DNA of 64,000 nucleotides. Source: CAMDHY01 sp046156265. GTDB taxonomy: Bacteria > Pseudomonadota > Alphaproteobacteria > Rhizobiales > Segnochrobactraceae. The notes under the pieces were generated by a model, which was not told the DNA's origin, searched no databases, and saw only the letters and a program-made list of their open reading frames with translations. Each line of letters opens with the position of its first letter. Position 1 is the stretch's first letter. Positions 25,554-34,481 of this stretch are shown here, piece after piece. A program made the translations under genes and the position numbers. Where the stretch lies: the NCBI RefSeq assembly GCF_046156265.1, contig NZ_JAWDIR010000033.1, positions 1 through 64,000 of the forward strand, given 5' to 3'.

Positions 25554-27365
25554 GTGCGCGACGGCGTGCAGCCGGCGAAGGCCGCCGCCCGCATCGCACT
25601 GGTCTACACCCTCCTCGGCGCGATCTGGATCGTTGGCGGTGACTATGTCTTCGCCAACGTGAACCACGACTGGCACACCTGGATCGAGATCTCGAAGGGC
25701 CTCCTCTACGTCACGCTGACGGCGACCGCGCTGTACTTCGCCGTGCGGGCCGCCCTTCATCGGGAACGCAGGCTCACGGATCGCATCTTCGAGGTGGCCG
25801 CGGCCACCCGGCTCGCCCGTATCGACGCGGAGGAACGCCAGGCCTTCTCCGCAGCGGTGCTCGACAGCATCCAGGACCGCATCTGGGTCTTCACTGCCGA
25901 CTGCCGGATCCGCCGCGCGAATGCCGCTGGATGGCGGATGCTCGGTCGGTCGACGCCGCCGGAAGAGGAGCTCGACCTCGAGGAGGCCGGCTGGCCGGAA
26001 GACAACCGCGCCATGGTGCGCGCCCACGTGGCGCAGGTCGTGGAGACCGGCGAACCGTTCTATGGCCGCATCAAGCTTCGCTACGGCACCGACGATCACG
26101 TCGTCGACTATGCCAACCGCCCGCTGAGAGATCCGGCGACCGGGCAGCTCGACGTCCTCAGCATCGCCTGGGACGTGACCGAACAGGTGGTGGCGGAGGC
26201 GGCGCTTGCCCGCAAGAACCGCATCCTCACTGCCGTCGTCAACGGCATGCTGGCGATCTCGGGGCATCAGGACCGCGCATCGATCGCGCGGGCCGTGACG
26301 TGCGCGCTGGTGCAGGAGGCCGGCTTCGCGCTCGCCTGGATCGGCGAGCTGGACGACGGCAACGTCCACACGCTGCGCCTGCTCGCCGCCTGCGGAACGC
26401 TCACCGACCAGCTTCCACCGATCGTCGAATCGATCCGCACGCGCGACGACATCGCCAGCCCGACGCAGATCGCGATCCGCACCGGCGAGCCGTGCGTGTG
26501 GAATGACCTCCACACCCGCCCGGACCTCGCCTGGGCGAAGGGCATGTTCGGCCACGACCGCGAGGTCCGTTCCGCCATCGTCGTGCCGATGCGCTTTTCC
26601 GGCCGGGTCTTCGCGACGCTGTCGCTCTATGGCCACGACGCCGCATTCGATCTGGACGAGCTCCGCCCCATCGAGGCGTTCTGCGGTCAGCTCGGCCTGG
26701 CCCTCGCCACCATCGACAGCCTCGTGCGCTACGAGGAAAGCGAAACCGGCCGCCTCGCCGCCGTCTCGCGCGTCAAGGCGGCGCTGATCGAGACGGTTGG
26801 CGCCCTCGCCGCCGTCGTCGAGGTCCGCGACCCCTACACGGCCGGCCACCAGCAGCGGGTCGCAGCCTTCGCCGAGGCCATCGCCCGCGAGAAGGGGTGG
26901 TCTGAGGATCACATCGAAGGTGTCCGCGTCGGTGCGCTGCTCCACGACATCGGCAAGATCGCCGTTCCGGCCGAGGTGCTGAACAAGATCAGCAAGCTCA
27001 GCCGGGAAGAGTTCGCTCTCATCAAGACGCACACGACGCGCGGCGGCGAGCTCCTCAGCGCCATCCGCTTCGAATGGCCGATCCTGCCGATGGTGACGCA
27101 GCACCATGAGCGCCTCGACGGGTCCGGCTATCCGGCCGGCCTTCGCGGGAACGAGATTTCCCCGGAGGCGAAGCTGCTCGCCGTCGCCGACGTCGCCGAG
27201 GCGATGCTGTCGAACCGCCCCTACCGGCGCTCGGTCGGCATGGAGGCCGTGATCGCGGAATTGACGGAGGGCCGGGGACGCCTCTACGAGGCCGAATCCG
27301 TCGATATCGCCCTGCGCCTTCTGCGCGAGCACGGCGCCGCGGTGTTCGGGTCCGAGGTGCCCTGA
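25554..27365 (+). CDS. membrane PAS-GAF-HD-GYP cyclic-di-GMP phosphodiesterase
   Basis: The 603-residue protein has two transmembrane helices (about 10-29 and 45-65), a PAS region (about 95-205), a GAF domain (about 225-385) and a C-terminal HD-GYP domain. All HD-GYP marks are present: GHQQRV, H464-D465 in LLHDIGKIAVP, HHERLDGSGYP with G525-Y526-P527. It should hydrolyse cyclic di-GMP in response to a signal sensed by the PAS or GAF parts. I start at GTG 25554, with GAGAGG about six bases before it; frames open further upstream but lack such a site. Confidence 0.88.
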   Translation: MRDGVQPAKAAARIALVYTLLGAIWIVGGDYVFANVNHDWHTWIEISKGLLYVTLTATALYFAVRAALHRERRLTDRIFEVAAATRLARIDAEERQAFSAAVLDSIQDRIWVFTADCRIRRANAAGWRMLGRSTPPEEELDLEEAGWPEDNRAMVRAHVAQVVETGEPFYGRIKLRYGTDDHVVDYANRPLRDPATGQLDVLSIAWDVTEQVVAEAALARKNRILTAVVNGMLAISGHQDRASIARAVTCALVQEAGFALAWIGELDDGNVHTLRLLAACGTLTDQLPPIVESIRTRDDIASPTQIAIRTGEPCVWNDLHTRPDLAWAKGMFGHDREVRSAIVVPMRFSGRVFATLSLYGHDAAFDLDELRPIEAFCGQLGLALATIDSLVRYEESETGRLAAVSRVKAALIETVGALAAVVEVRDPYTAGHQQRVAAFAEAIAREKGWSEDHIEGVRVGALLHDIGKIAVPAEVLNKISKLSREEFALIKTHTTRGGELLSAIRFEWPILPMVTQHHERLDGSGYPAGLRGNEISPEAKLLAVADVAEAMLSNRPYRRSVGMEAVIAELTEGRGRLYEAESVDIALRLLREHGAAVFGSEVP

Positions 27366-27407
27366 CACGCGAGACGGCAGGTCCGGCCCCAGCGGTTCCG
27401 GTCCCGC

Positions 27408-28415
27408 CTACTCCATCCCCTCGAACAGCATCGTCGACAGATAGCGCTCGGCGAACGACGGGATGATCAGCACGATGTTCTTGCCCGCGAACTCCGGCCG
27501 CCGGCCGAGCGCCGCCGCCGCCGTCACCGCCGCGCCCGACGAGATGCCGCCGGGGATGCCCTCGAGGCGGGCGAGCAGCCGGGCGTTCTGGAAGGCCTCG
27601 TCGTTCGAGACCTTGATCACCTCGTCAAAAGCGTGGGTGTCGAGCACCTCCGGCACGAAGCCGGCACCGATGCCCTGGATCTTGTGCGGCCCGGGCGTGC
27701 CGCCCGACAGCACCGGGCTGTCCACCGGCTCCACCGCCACCACGTGCAGCGACGGCTTGCGCGGCTTCAGCACCTGCGCCACGCCAGTAATGGTGCCGCC
27801 GGTGCCGATGCCCGCCACGAAGGCGTCGATGTCGCCGCCGGTGTCGGTCCAGATCTCCTCCGCCGTGGTGGCGCGGTGGATCGCCGGGTTGGCCGGATTG
27901 CGGAACTGCTGCGGCATCACCGCCCCGGGGATCTCGGCGAGGAGCTCCTCGGCCTTGGCGATCGCGCCCTTCATGCCCTTCGCCGCCTCGGTCAGCACCA
28001 GCTCGGCGCCGAGCAGCTTCAGCATCTTGCGGCGCTCGACCGACATCGATTCCGGCATCACCAGGATCAGCCGGTAGCCGCGCGCCGCCGCCACGAAGGC
28101 GAGGGCGATGCCGGTGTTGCCCGACGTCGGCTCGACCATCGTGCCGCCCGGCTTCAGCGTGCCGGAGGCTTCCAGCGCGTCGATCATGGCGACGCCGATG
28201 CGGTCCTTCACGCTCGCGATCGGGTTGAAGAACTCGAGCTTGCCGAGCAGCGTCGCCCCGACGCCCAGCGCCTTCGCCAGCCGGTCCATGCGCACGAGCG
28301 GCGTGTCGCCGATCGTCTCGGTGATCGACCCGTAGATGCGGCCACGACCGGGCCGACGGCCTTTGGCGCCAGCGGTCTCGGCGTGGGTGCTCTCGGCGCG
28401 GGCTGCTTCGGCCAT
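27408..28415 (-). CDS. cysK: cysteine synthase (O-acetylserine sulfhydrylase)
   Basis: The 335-residue PLP enzyme makes cysteine from O-acetylserine and sulfide. K70 in NPIASVKDRIG is the PLP lysine; TSGNTGIALA and GTGGTITGVAQ are the substrate and phosphate loops. About 25 charged, low-complexity residues precede the usual N-terminus. The ATG at 28415 has GGGAGA ten bases upstream. It is convergent with the HD-GYP gene. Glutathione synthetase, which uses cysteine, is the next gene upstream. Confidence 0.93.
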   Translation of the reverse strand: MAEAARAESTHAETAGAKGRRPGRGRIYGSITETIGDTPLVRMDRLAKALGVGATLLGKLEFFNPIASVKDRIGVAMIDALEASGTLKPGGTMVEPTSGNTGIALAFVAAARGYRLILVMPESMSVERRKMLKLLGAELVLTEAAKGMKGAIAKAEELLAEIPGAVMPQQFRNPANPAIHRATTAEEIWTDTGGDIDAFVAGIGTGGTITGVAQVLKPRKPSLHVVAVEPVDSPVLSGGTPGPHKIQGIGAGFVPEVLDTHAFDEVIKVSNDEAFQNARLLARLEGIPGGISSGAAVTAAAALGRRPEFAGKNIVLIIPSFAERYLSTMLFEGME

Positions 28416-28477
28416 TTCTCGTCTCCCTGTTATTCCAGTCAGCGGAGGCAAGCCTCGCGACCGTTCGGTTGGTTCAA

Positions 28478-28622
28478 CACCCTCCCCTCGAGGGGGAGGG
28501 TCGGCGACCGCAGGTCGCCGGGGTGGGGTGGCGCCGCCGGGAGGCGGCGGGAAAAAGCTGCAACGCTTGCAGCGGTGCAGTTTGCGTGCGGGCTCCCGCC
28601 CACCCATCCCGCACCTCACCCA
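28478..28622. repeat. inverted-repeat intergenic element, copy B
   Basis: CACCCTCCCCTCGAGGGGGA at 28478-28497 is followed by GGGTCGGCGACCGCAGGTCG and a GGCGCCGCCGGGAGGCGGCG segment to 28550. The same modules, in the same order, occur at 47665-47738. The right side (about 28597-28622, GGGCTCCCGCCCACCCATCC...) can pair back to the GGGTGGGG part. It lies just upstream of the cysK start and may affect its transcription. Confidence 0.75.
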
Positions 28623-28624
28623 CC

Positions 28625-28745
28625 GTAGTCATTCCCGGGCTTGTCCCGGGAACCCATCCCTCTCGGCAAGCGACGCGCCCGATCGCAATCTCCAATCCGC
28701 GGCGCCGTTGTATGGGTTCCCGGCACAAGGCCGGGAATGACTACG
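28625..28745. repeat. RIME-like double-hairpin intergenic repeat, copy 3
   Basis: GTAGTCATTCCCGGGCTTGT from 28625 and its inverted partner GGCCGGGAATGACTACG ending at 28745 give the best-preserved copy of the family. It directly abuts copy B of the other repeat family, in the gap between gshB and cysK. Confidence 0.88.
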
Positions 28746-28785
28746 GAGAGGAGGGCGAGGCGGAGAGGAGGGCACCCTTCTGCGC

Positions 28786-28834
28786 ACTGCCCATTGCCTA
28801 CTCCCTAATGCCGACTGCCCACTGCCGACTGCCG
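28786..28834. repeat. seven-unit heptamer tandem array after gshB
   Basis: Seven consecutive 7-base units are seen: ACTGCCC, ATTGCCT, ACTCCCT, AATGCCG, ACTGCCC, ACTGCCG, ACTGCCG. The array ends five bases before the gshB stop codon as read on the plus strand, so on the gene strand it begins just after the stop. A similar five-unit array sits after the BA14K gene at 48002-48036. Confidence 0.75.
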
Positions 28835-28838
28835 TCCC

Positions 28839-29816
28839 CTACCCCCGCGCCGCCACCTTTGCCTCGATCGTGTCCCACACCATCGCCGCGATGTCCGGGC
28901 CGCCGAGGCGGCGGATGGCGCGAATGCCGGTCGGCGCCGTCACGTTGATCTCCGTCAGCCGGCCGTCGATGACGTCGATGCCGACGAGCAGGAGCCCGCG
29001 CCGCGCCAGCTCCGGGCCGATGGTGGCGCAGATCTCGCGCTCGCGGTCGGTGAGGTCGGTCTCCTTCGCCGCACCGCCGCGCACCATGTTGGAGCGCAGG
29101 TCGTCCGGTGCCGGCACGCGGTTCACCGCGCCGGCGAACTTGCCGTCGACGAGGATGATGCGCTTGTCGCCATGCTTCACGTTCGGCAGGAACTGCTGCA
29201 CCACCCACTGTTCGCGGAAGGTGTTGGCGAACAGGTCGTAGAGCGAGCCGTAGTTCAGGTCCTCGGCGGTGAGGCGGAACACCGAGGCGCCGCCGTGGCC
29301 GTAGAGCGGCTTCATGACGATGTCGCCGAACTCCTTGCGGAAGGCGTCGATCTCGGCGCGATCGCGGGTGATCACCGTCGGCGGCATCAGCTCTGGGAAC
29401 AGCGTGACGAAGATCTTCTCCGGCGCGTTGCGCACCTCGGCCGGGTCGTTCACCACCAGCGTCTTCGGCTGGATGCGCTCCAGCATGTGTGTCGCCGTCA
29501 CATAGGCGAGGTCGAAGGGCGGGTCCTGGCGCATCAGCACGACGTCGAGGGCGTCGAGGCGCTGGCGCTCCGGCGCCCCCAGCGTGAAGTGGTCGCCGGC
29601 GGTGTCGCGCACGGTGATCGGCTCGAGAGCCGCGATGACGACGCCGTCGCGCATCGCGAGGCGGTCCGGCGTGTAGTGGAAGAGCTCGTGGCCGCGGGCC
29701 TGCGCCTCGAGCAGGAGCGCGAAGCCCGAATCGCCGGCGATCTTCACGGTCGAGACGTGGTCCATCTGGATGGCGACGCGCAGCCGCTTCTCAGGCTTCC
29801 GGGCGGCTTCGGTCAT
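28839..29816 (-). CDS. gshB: glutathione synthetase
   Basis: This 325-residue ATP-grasp enzyme joins glycine to gamma-glutamylcysteine. The N-terminal VAIQMDHVSTVKIAGDS, the RQDPPFDLAYVTATHMLE block, the PLYGHGGASVFRL lysine/glycine loop region and the C-terminal GIDVIDGRLTEINVTAPTG motif are all typical. Length is normal. yraN and rsmI lie upstream in the same direction, 75 bases away, an order common in alphaproteobacteria. Confidence 0.95.
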   Translation of the reverse strand: MTEAARKPEKRLRVAIQMDHVSTVKIAGDSGFALLLEAQARGHELFHYTPDRLAMRDGVVIAALEPITVRDTAGDHFTLGAPERQRLDALDVVLMRQDPPFDLAYVTATHMLERIQPKTLVVNDPAEVRNAPEKIFVTLFPELMPPTVITRDRAEIDAFRKEFGDIVMKPLYGHGGASVFRLTAEDLNYGSLYDLFANTFREQWVVQQFLPNVKHGDKRIILVDGKFAGAVNRVPAPDDLRSNMVRGGAAKETDLTDREREICATIGPELARRGLLLVGIDVIDGRLTEINVTAPTGIRAIRRLGGPDIAAMVWDTIEAKVAARG

Positions 29817-29891
29817 CGGCGTCTCTCCGTGGCGGCGTCGGGATGATGTGGGACGCGCGCGACAGGGTTTCCACCCGGCCGTGCCCCTCCG

Positions 29892-30284
29892 TCAATCCGT
29901 CGCCGCAAAGGCGTTGGCGAGGTGGCTCGGCCAGCGCCGCGGCACCACCATGACGATATCGAAGCGGATCGTGTGGCCGACATAGGCCGGATGGCGGGCG
30001 AGCCAGACGCGCGCCGCCGCCGACAGCCGTCTTTGCGTGCCCGACCCGACAGCGGACAAGGCCGTGTCCGCGTCAGCCCGAGCCTTCACCTCGACGATCG
30101 CCACGGTGTCGCGTCTCACGGCCACGAGGTCGATCTCGCCGTGCGGCGTCTTCACCCGCCGGCCGAGGATGCGGTAGCCCTTCAGGCGCAGGGCCCAGGC
30201 GGCGAGCGTCTCGGCGCCGTGGCCGCGGCGCTCGGCGGCGCGGCGGCGCGGATCGGCGGGCGAAGGCTCAGGCGCCTTCGCCAT
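29892..30284 (-). CDS. yraN: YraN family (UPF0102) nuclease-like protein
   Basis: The 130-residue protein has the YraN-family restriction-endonuclease-like core: GAETLAAWALRLKGYRIL, then HGEIDLVAVRRDTVAIVEVK, where the D...E-x-K pattern matches metal-dependent nucleases. Function in the cell is not known. It overlaps the end of rsmI by 17 bases and lies before gshB, a conserved arrangement. Confidence 0.9.
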   Translation of the reverse strand: MAKAPEPSPADPRRRAAERRGHGAETLAAWALRLKGYRILGRRVKTPHGEIDLVAVRRDTVAIVEVKARADADTALSAVGSGTQRRLSAAARVWLARHPAYVGHTIRFDIVMVVPRRWPSHLANAFAATD

Positions 30285-31299
30285 CGTCGCGGCCGTCCGC
30301 GTCGGGATCGTCGTCGTCGGCCTGCAGCGCCCCCTTCAGCTCCAGCGCCCGGCGATAGAGCTCGCGGCGGTCGAGTCCGGTGGCGCGGGCCACGTCGCCA
30401 GCGGCCGCGCTCGCCGGCATCGTCGCGAGTGCCGCGACCAGCAGCTGGTCGGCGTCGGCCTCGGACGTCTCGCGCTCCGGCGGCGGGCCGATGACCAGCA
30501 CGATCTCGCCCTTCGGTGGCGCCCCGGCGAAGCGTTCGGCGAGTTCGCCGAGCGGTGCGCGCACCACCGTCTCGTAGAGCTTGGTCAGTTCGCGCGCGAC
30601 CACCGCCGGCCGGTCGGCGCCGAGGATGGCGGCGAGGTCGGCGAGCGTCTCGGCGACCCGGTGCGGCGATTCGTAGAGAACCAGCGTCGCCGGCACGATC
30701 GCGAGGGTCTCGATGCGCCGCCGCCGCGGCCCGCCCTTCTGGGGCAGGAAGCCGGAAAACAGCACCGTGTCGGTCGGCAGACCGGCGACGACCAGAGCCG
30801 CGAGCAGCGCGGAGGGACCGGGAATCGGGATCACCGGCAGGCCGAGCGCGGTCACTTCGGCGACGAGGCGATAGCCGGGGTCGGAGATCAGCGGCGTGCC
30901 GGCATCGGAGACGAGCGCCACCGAGCGGCCGGCGACGAGCTCGGCCATCAGCTTCGGCAGCTGGCGGCCGGAATTGTGCTCGTGATAGGCGATCGTCGGC
31001 GTGCGGATGCCGTAGCGCTCGGTGAGCACGCGGGTGACGCGGGTGTCCTCGCAGGCGATGAGGTCGGCGGCCGCGAGCGTCGACAGCGCCCGCAGCGTCA
31101 TGTCGCCGAGATGGCCGATCGGGGTCGCGACGATGTAGAGGCCGGGCGCCAGCGCCGGGGCGGTGAAGCTCCGGGCGTCGACGGCGAAGGAGCGGACGGG
31201 AGCATCGGGCACGGCCGCGGCCTCGCCGGGGCGCCGGCGGCCGTCTTTCGCGCGCGCCTCTGGAGCATTCTTTGACAGGGCGGGCCCGACCTTCCACAC
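30268..31299 (-). CDS. rsmI: 16S rRNA (cytidine1402-2'-O)-methyltransferase
   Basis: The 343-residue protein is RsmI, a tetrapyrrole-methylase-fold enzyme that methylates C1402 of 16S rRNA. Seen are LYIVATPIGHLGDMTLRAL, the DAGTPLISDPGYRLV motif and the ESPHRVAETL region. About 45 residues precede the normal N-terminus, so the real start may be further in; an ATG is not available there and I keep 31299. A charged C-terminal tail overlaps yraN. It is divergent from the lipoprotein gene at 31451, as in many Hyphomicrobiales. Confidence 0.93.
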   Translation of the reverse strand: MWKVGPALSKNAPEARAKDGRRRPGEAAAVPDAPVRSFAVDARSFTAPALAPGLYIVATPIGHLGDMTLRALSTLAAADLIACEDTRVTRVLTERYGIRTPTIAYHEHNSGRQLPKLMAELVAGRSVALVSDAGTPLISDPGYRLVAEVTALGLPVIPIPGPSALLAALVVAGLPTDTVLFSGFLPQKGGPRRRRIETLAIVPATLVLYESPHRVAETLADLAAILGADRPAVVARELTKLYETVVRAPLGELAERFAGAPPKGEIVLVIGPPPERETSEADADQLLVAALATMPASAAAGDVARATGLDRRELYRRALELKGALQADDDDPDADGRDDGEGA

Positions 31300-31450
31300 T
31301 CGCGGGGCGTTGCGCCGTGGTCACACGCCGTCCGCGGAGAGCCCGCCGGCCTTGCGAAGAGGACGACGGGCGACGCGCGACGTTTCGTTCCGCCGCCCCG
31401 AGTGGTAAGGGTCGCGGAGGCTCGAATTGATCTAGCAGGGAGTGCGCTTG

Positions 31451-32659
31451 GTGTCGCGCGTCTTGAAAGCCGCCGCGTCACGGGCGGCCGATCTTCTTCC
31501 GCGTCGTCGCGTCCTTGCGGCGGCCGTCGCCCTGTTGGCGCTCGGCGCCTGCTCGCGTGGCGACGTCACGGGTCCCGTCGTCGCCACGCCGGACGTGCCG
31601 GCGCAGCCGCGCGGCGAGGTACTCGGCAACGGCCCGGTGACCGTTGCGCTGCTCCTGCCGCTGTCCGCCGGCGGCGAGGGCGCCGGGGTCGCGCAGTCCT
31701 TCAAGAATGCCGCGGCGCTGGCGATCTCCGAGAACCCGAGCGTCGTGCGCGTCCTCGTCAAGGACGATGGCGGCTCGGAAGCCGGCGGCCGCGCCGCGGC
31801 GCAGGCGGCGATCGCCGAGGGGGCGCAGCTCATCCTCGGGCCGGTGTTCGCCCCCGCCGTCGCCGGCGCCGCCTCGGTGACGCGGCAGGCCGGCGTGCCG
31901 GTGATCGCGTTTTCGACCCGCGCCAACCTCGCGAGCCGCAACGTCTACCTGTTGAGCTTCCTGCCGCAGGGCGACATCGACCGCGTCGTCTCCTATGCCG
32001 CGAGCGTCGGCAAGCGCAACTTCGCGGCGATCGTGCCGGCCAACGACTATGGCGGCGTGGCGATCGAGGCGCTCAGCAACGCCGCCGCGCGCGCCGGCGG
32101 CCGGGTCGTCGGCTTCGCCCAGTACAACCCGAACCGTTCCGACCTCGCCGCCGCCGCCCAGACGATCGCCGGCTATGGCAGCCAGGTCGACGCCGTGCTG
32201 GTGCCGGAAGGCGGTTCCGGCGCCGGCGCGGTGGCGGCCGCCCTGCGTGGTGCCGGCATCGCGACCGGTCAGGTGCAGCTCCTCGGCACGGGCCAGTGGG
32301 ACGACCCGGCGATCGCCGGCGACCCCAACCTCTCCGGCGCCCTCTATCCGGCTCCCGAGCGCGGCGCCTACGAGGCCTATCTCGGCAAGTACCAGGCGCG
32401 CTTCGGCTCGATCCCGCCGCGCACCGCCTCGCTCGCCTATGACGGCGCGACGCTGGCCGTCGGCCTCGTCAAGGCGCGCGGCAGCGGCGCCTTCAGCGAG
32501 ACGGTGATCGCCAACCCGAGCGGCTTCATCGGCGTCAACGGCCTGTTCCGCTTCGATCCGAACGGCCTGTCGCAGCGCGGCCTCGCCGTCTACCAGGTGA
32601 CGGGCGGTGCCGTGCGCATCATCAGCCCGGCGCCGCGGTCGTTCGGCGCGGGGTCCTGA
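31451..32659 (+). CDS. penicillin-binding protein activator / LppC-like lipoprotein
   Basis: This 402-residue protein is a periplasmic-binding-protein-fold lipoprotein of the LppC/LpoA-like family. A lipobox LALGAC places the lipidated cysteine near residue 34; the rest resembles leucine-binding-type ABC substrate proteins (VALLLPLSAGGEGAGVAQSF). Relatives activate class A PBPs in E. coli. AGGGAG lies eight bases before the GTG at 31451, which I prefer to the GTG at 31442 that overlaps this site. Divergent from rsmI, and 43 bases before coaBC. Confidence 0.85.
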   Translation: MSRVLKAAASRAADLLPRRRVLAAAVALLALGACSRGDVTGPVVATPDVPAQPRGEVLGNGPVTVALLLPLSAGGEGAGVAQSFKNAAALAISENPSVVRVLVKDDGGSEAGGRAAAQAAIAEGAQLILGPVFAPAVAGAASVTRQAGVPVIAFSTRANLASRNVYLLSFLPQGDIDRVVSYAASVGKRNFAAIVPANDYGGVAIEALSNAAARAGGRVVGFAQYNPNRSDLAAAAQTIAGYGSQVDAVLVPEGGSGAGAVAAALRGAGIATGQVQLLGTGQWDDPAIAGDPNLSGALYPAPERGAYEAYLGKYQARFGSIPPRTASLAYDGATLAVGLVKARGSGAFSETVIANPSGFIGVNGLFRFDPNGLSQRGLAVYQVTGGAVRIISPAPRSFGAGS

Positions 32660-32702
32660 GGCCTCAGGCCCGAGGGATGCGCGCGATGCCGCGTGGCAGG
32701 CG

Positions 32703-34019
32703 ATGCTGACCGGAAAGCGCATCCTCCTCGTCGTCGGCGGCGGCATCGCCGCCTACAAGGCGCTCGAACTCGTCCGCCGCCTGCGCGAGCGCGGCGCGTC
32801 CGTCCGGGCGGTGATGACACCCGCGGCGAAGGAATTCGTCACGCCGCTGTCGCTCGCCGCCCTCACCGAGGACAAGGTCTACGGCGAGCTGTTCGACCTC
32901 ACCTCGGAAGCCGAGATGGGGCACATCGTGCTGTCGCGCTCAGCCGACCTCGTCGTCGTCGCGCCGGCGACTGCCAACCTGCTGGCCCGCATGGCCGCCG
33001 GGATGGCGGACGACCTCGCCACCACCCTGCTGCTCGCGACCGACAAGCCGGTGCTCGTCGCCCCGGCGATGAACGTCCGCATGTGGCTGCACCCCGCCAC
33101 CCAGCGCTCCGTCGCGACGCTCACCGCCGACGGCGTCACCTTCGTCGGGCCGAACGACGGGGTGATGGCCTGCAACGAGTTCGGACCCGGCCGGCTGGCC
33201 GAGCCGGACGAGATCGTTTCCGCCGTCGAGCGCCATTTCGGTCGCACTGACAGTGGTCTGCAGGGCGGACCACTCGCCGGCCGGCGCGTCGTCGTCACCT
33301 CCGGGCCGACGCACGAGCCGATCGATCCGGTGCGCTACATCGCCAACCGCTCCTCCGGCCAGCAGGGCCACGCCATCGCCGCCGCCGCTGCCAAGGCCGG
33401 AGCGGAGGTGGTGCTCGTCTCCGGTCCGGTCGCCTTACCGGATCCGCCGGGGGTCACCGTCGTGAAGGTCGAGACGGCCCGCGAGATGCTCGCGGCCGTC
33501 GAGGCGGCGCTGCCGGCCGACGTCGCGGTGATGACGGCCGCCGTCGCCGACTGGCGCGTCGACCATGATCAGAGATCAAAGATCAAGAAGGACGCCACCG
33601 GCCGCCCGCCGGCGCTGACACTGGTGGAGAACCCCGACATCCTCGCCACCGTCGCCGCGCTCGGTCCCGGCGCACGGCCGCGCGTCGTTGTCGGCTTCGC
33701 CGCCGAGACCGACGACGTCGTCGCCAACGCGCGGAAAAAGCTCGCGAAAAAGCGCTGCGACCTGATCGTCGCCAACGACGTCCGCCCCGAGACCGGCATC
33801 ATGGGCGGCGGCGACAACACCGTCACCGTCGTCTCCGCCGACGGAGCGGACGCGTGGCCGTCGATGACGAAGGCGGATGTCGCCGTCAAACTGGTGCAGC
33901 GGATTGCCGCCTTGCTCGCGGACCAACCCGTTGAAACAGTTGCGGAAAAGTCTCAGCGACCGGCGCCGGTCGACGGTGCCCGCAAACGCCCGTCGAAACC
34001 GCCCCCCCGAAAGGCCTGA
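32703..34019 (+). CDS. coaBC: bifunctional phosphopantothenoylcysteine decarboxylase / phosphopantothenate-cysteine ligase
   Basis: The 438-residue fused enzyme performs two steps of coenzyme A synthesis. The N-terminal flavoprotein domain (CoaC) shows VVGGGIAAYKAL, the PAMNVRMW motif and the catalytic cysteine in GVMACNEFGPGRLAEP; the C-terminal ligase (CoaB) begins near residue 190 with VVTSGPTHEPIDPVRYI and SSGQQGHAIA. The ATG at 32703 gives the usual start. It is followed after five bases by dut, the coaBC-dut pairing found in many bacteria. Confidence 0.95.
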   Translation: MLTGKRILLVVGGGIAAYKALELVRRLRERGASVRAVMTPAAKEFVTPLSLAALTEDKVYGELFDLTSEAEMGHIVLSRSADLVVVAPATANLLARMAAGMADDLATTLLLATDKPVLVAPAMNVRMWLHPATQRSVATLTADGVTFVGPNDGVMACNEFGPGRLAEPDEIVSAVERHFGRTDSGLQGGPLAGRRVVVTSGPTHEPIDPVRYIANRSSGQQGHAIAAAAAKAGAEVVLVSGPVALPDPPGVTVVKVETAREMLAAVEAALPADVAVMTAAVADWRVDHDQRSKIKKDATGRPPALTLVENPDILATVAALGPGARPRVVVGFAAETDDVVANARKKLAKKRCDLIVANDVRPETGIMGGGDNTVTVVSADGADAWPSMTKADVAVKLVQRIAALLADQPVETVAEKSQRPAPVDGARKRPSKPPPRKA

Positions 34020-34024
34020 TCTCG

Positions 34025-34474
34025 TTGATTTCCCTGAAACTTCTCCGCCTGCCCCACAGCGCCGGCCTGCCGCTGCCGACGGCTGCCACCGGCGCCGCCG
34101 CCGGTATCGACCTGATGGCCGCGGTCGCCGACGGTGTACCGACGGTGCTGCCGCCGGGCGGTCGCGCGCGGGTGCCGACGGGATTTTCGATCGCGATTCC
34201 AACGGGCCACGAGGGCCAGGTGCGGCCGCGCTCCGGCCTCGCCGACAAGCACGGGGTGACGGTGCTGAATGCGCCCGGCACCATCGACGCCGACTATCGC
34301 GGCGAGGTGCAGGTGATCCTGATCAACCACGGCGCCGAGCCGTTCACGGTCTCCCGCGGCCTGCGCATCGCGCAGCTCGTGGTGGCGCCCGTGACGGCGG
34401 TGGCCATCGAAGAAACCACGGAGCTCGACGACACGGCGCGCGGCGCCGGCGGGTTCGGCTCGACGGGACGGTGA
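34025..34474 (+). CDS. dut: dUTP diphosphatase
   Basis: The 149-residue trimeric enzyme removes dUTP and makes dUMP. All five family motifs are visible, including RPRSGLADKHGVTVLNAPGT (motifs 2-3), DADYRGEV, LRIAQLV and the C-terminal RGAGGFGSTGR. The start appears to be TTG at 34025; no ATG or GTG fits the known N-terminus. It lies between coaBC and the glutathione S-transferase gene, with gaps of 5 and 7 bases. Confidence 0.94.
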   Translation: MISLKLLRLPHSAGLPLPTAATGAAAGIDLMAAVADGVPTVLPPGGRARVPTGFSIAIPTGHEGQVRPRSGLADKHGVTVLNAPGTIDADYRGEVQVILINHGAEPFTVSRGLRIAQLVVAPVTAVAIEETTELDDTARGAGGFGSTGR

Positions 34475-34481
34475 GGAAACG

